Shown piece after piece: positions 12,831 through 12,846 of a stretch of DNA of 12,846 nucleotides (positions are counted from its first letter, which is position 1; every line of letters starts with the position of its first letter). Position numbers and translations under genes: made by a program. The notes beneath the pieces are model-generated. The model saw nothing but the letters and a program-made list of their open reading frames with translations. It did not search any database and was not told where the DNA came from. Origin of the DNA: an uncultured Solobacterium sp. (GTDB lineage: Bacteria > Bacillota_I > Bacilli_A > Erysipelotrichales > Erysipelotrichaceae); contig URCJ01000044.1 of assembly GCA_900546285.1 (NCBI GenBank), positions 1 through 12,846 of the forward strand, read 5' to 3'.

Positions 12831-12846
12831 ATGAATGATGTAAGAG
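12831..12846 (+). CDS. first codons of a divergent gene, truncated by the window end
   Basis: ATG at 12831 starts MNDVR and runs off the window. It is preceded five bases earlier by AGGGGGA (12819-12825) and by TATAAT at 12799-12804, which together make a genuine gene start likely. The product cannot be told. Confidence 0.45.

Overview
The window is low-GC Bacillota (Firmicutes) DNA. Evidence: AT-rich coding with strong Shine-Dalgarno (SD) sites, intrinsic terminators with U-tracts, a mannose-family PTS, a DegV protein, an MMPL transporter paired with a GLUG surface protein, and a YacP/Rae1-type nuclease domain. An Erysipelotrichia-like gut anaerobe fits, but that is inference. TGG serves for Trp and TGA is not read through, so it is not a Mollicutes code.

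Layout. 1-726 (+): 3' end of a mannose-family PTS IID gene and a small two-helix membrane protein, closed by a strong terminator (753-785). 798-1595 (+): Cof-type HAD phosphatase, overlapping tail to tail by 21 bp with a LysR-type regulator (1575-2462, -). The regulator diverges from a secreted lipoprotein alpha/beta-hydrolase (2643-3938, +) that has its own terminator. 3991-4243 is an AT-rich control region with several dyads. 4244-9245 (+): two overlapping genes, a 12-helix MMPL/RND-type transporter and a surface GLUG protein with an internal coiled coil and a C-terminal membrane anchor; they probably act as one envelope system.

9243-9889 holds no confident protein gene but is highly structured: a perfect 15-bp dyad, then a predicted small RNA of two tandem 44-nt H-type pseudoknots (51-nt period) ending in an intrinsic terminator, then a doubtful 66-codon frame and two more terminators. 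9890-10765 (+): DegV/FakB fatty-acid-binding protein. The right end (-) has a 65-aa protein downstream of an unusual fusion gene: an EF-G/TetM-like translational GTPase (domains G, II, III) whose domains IV-V are replaced by a YacP/Rae1 PIN/NYN endonuclease. The first five codons of a divergent gene end the window.

Best candidates for something undescribed: (1) the GTPase-Rae1 fusion, which by architecture could be a GTP-driven ribosomal A-site mRNA nuclease; (2) the tandem-pseudoknot RNA at 9303-9470; (3) the MMPL-GLUG pair with its odd repeat tail and upstream operator-like dyads.
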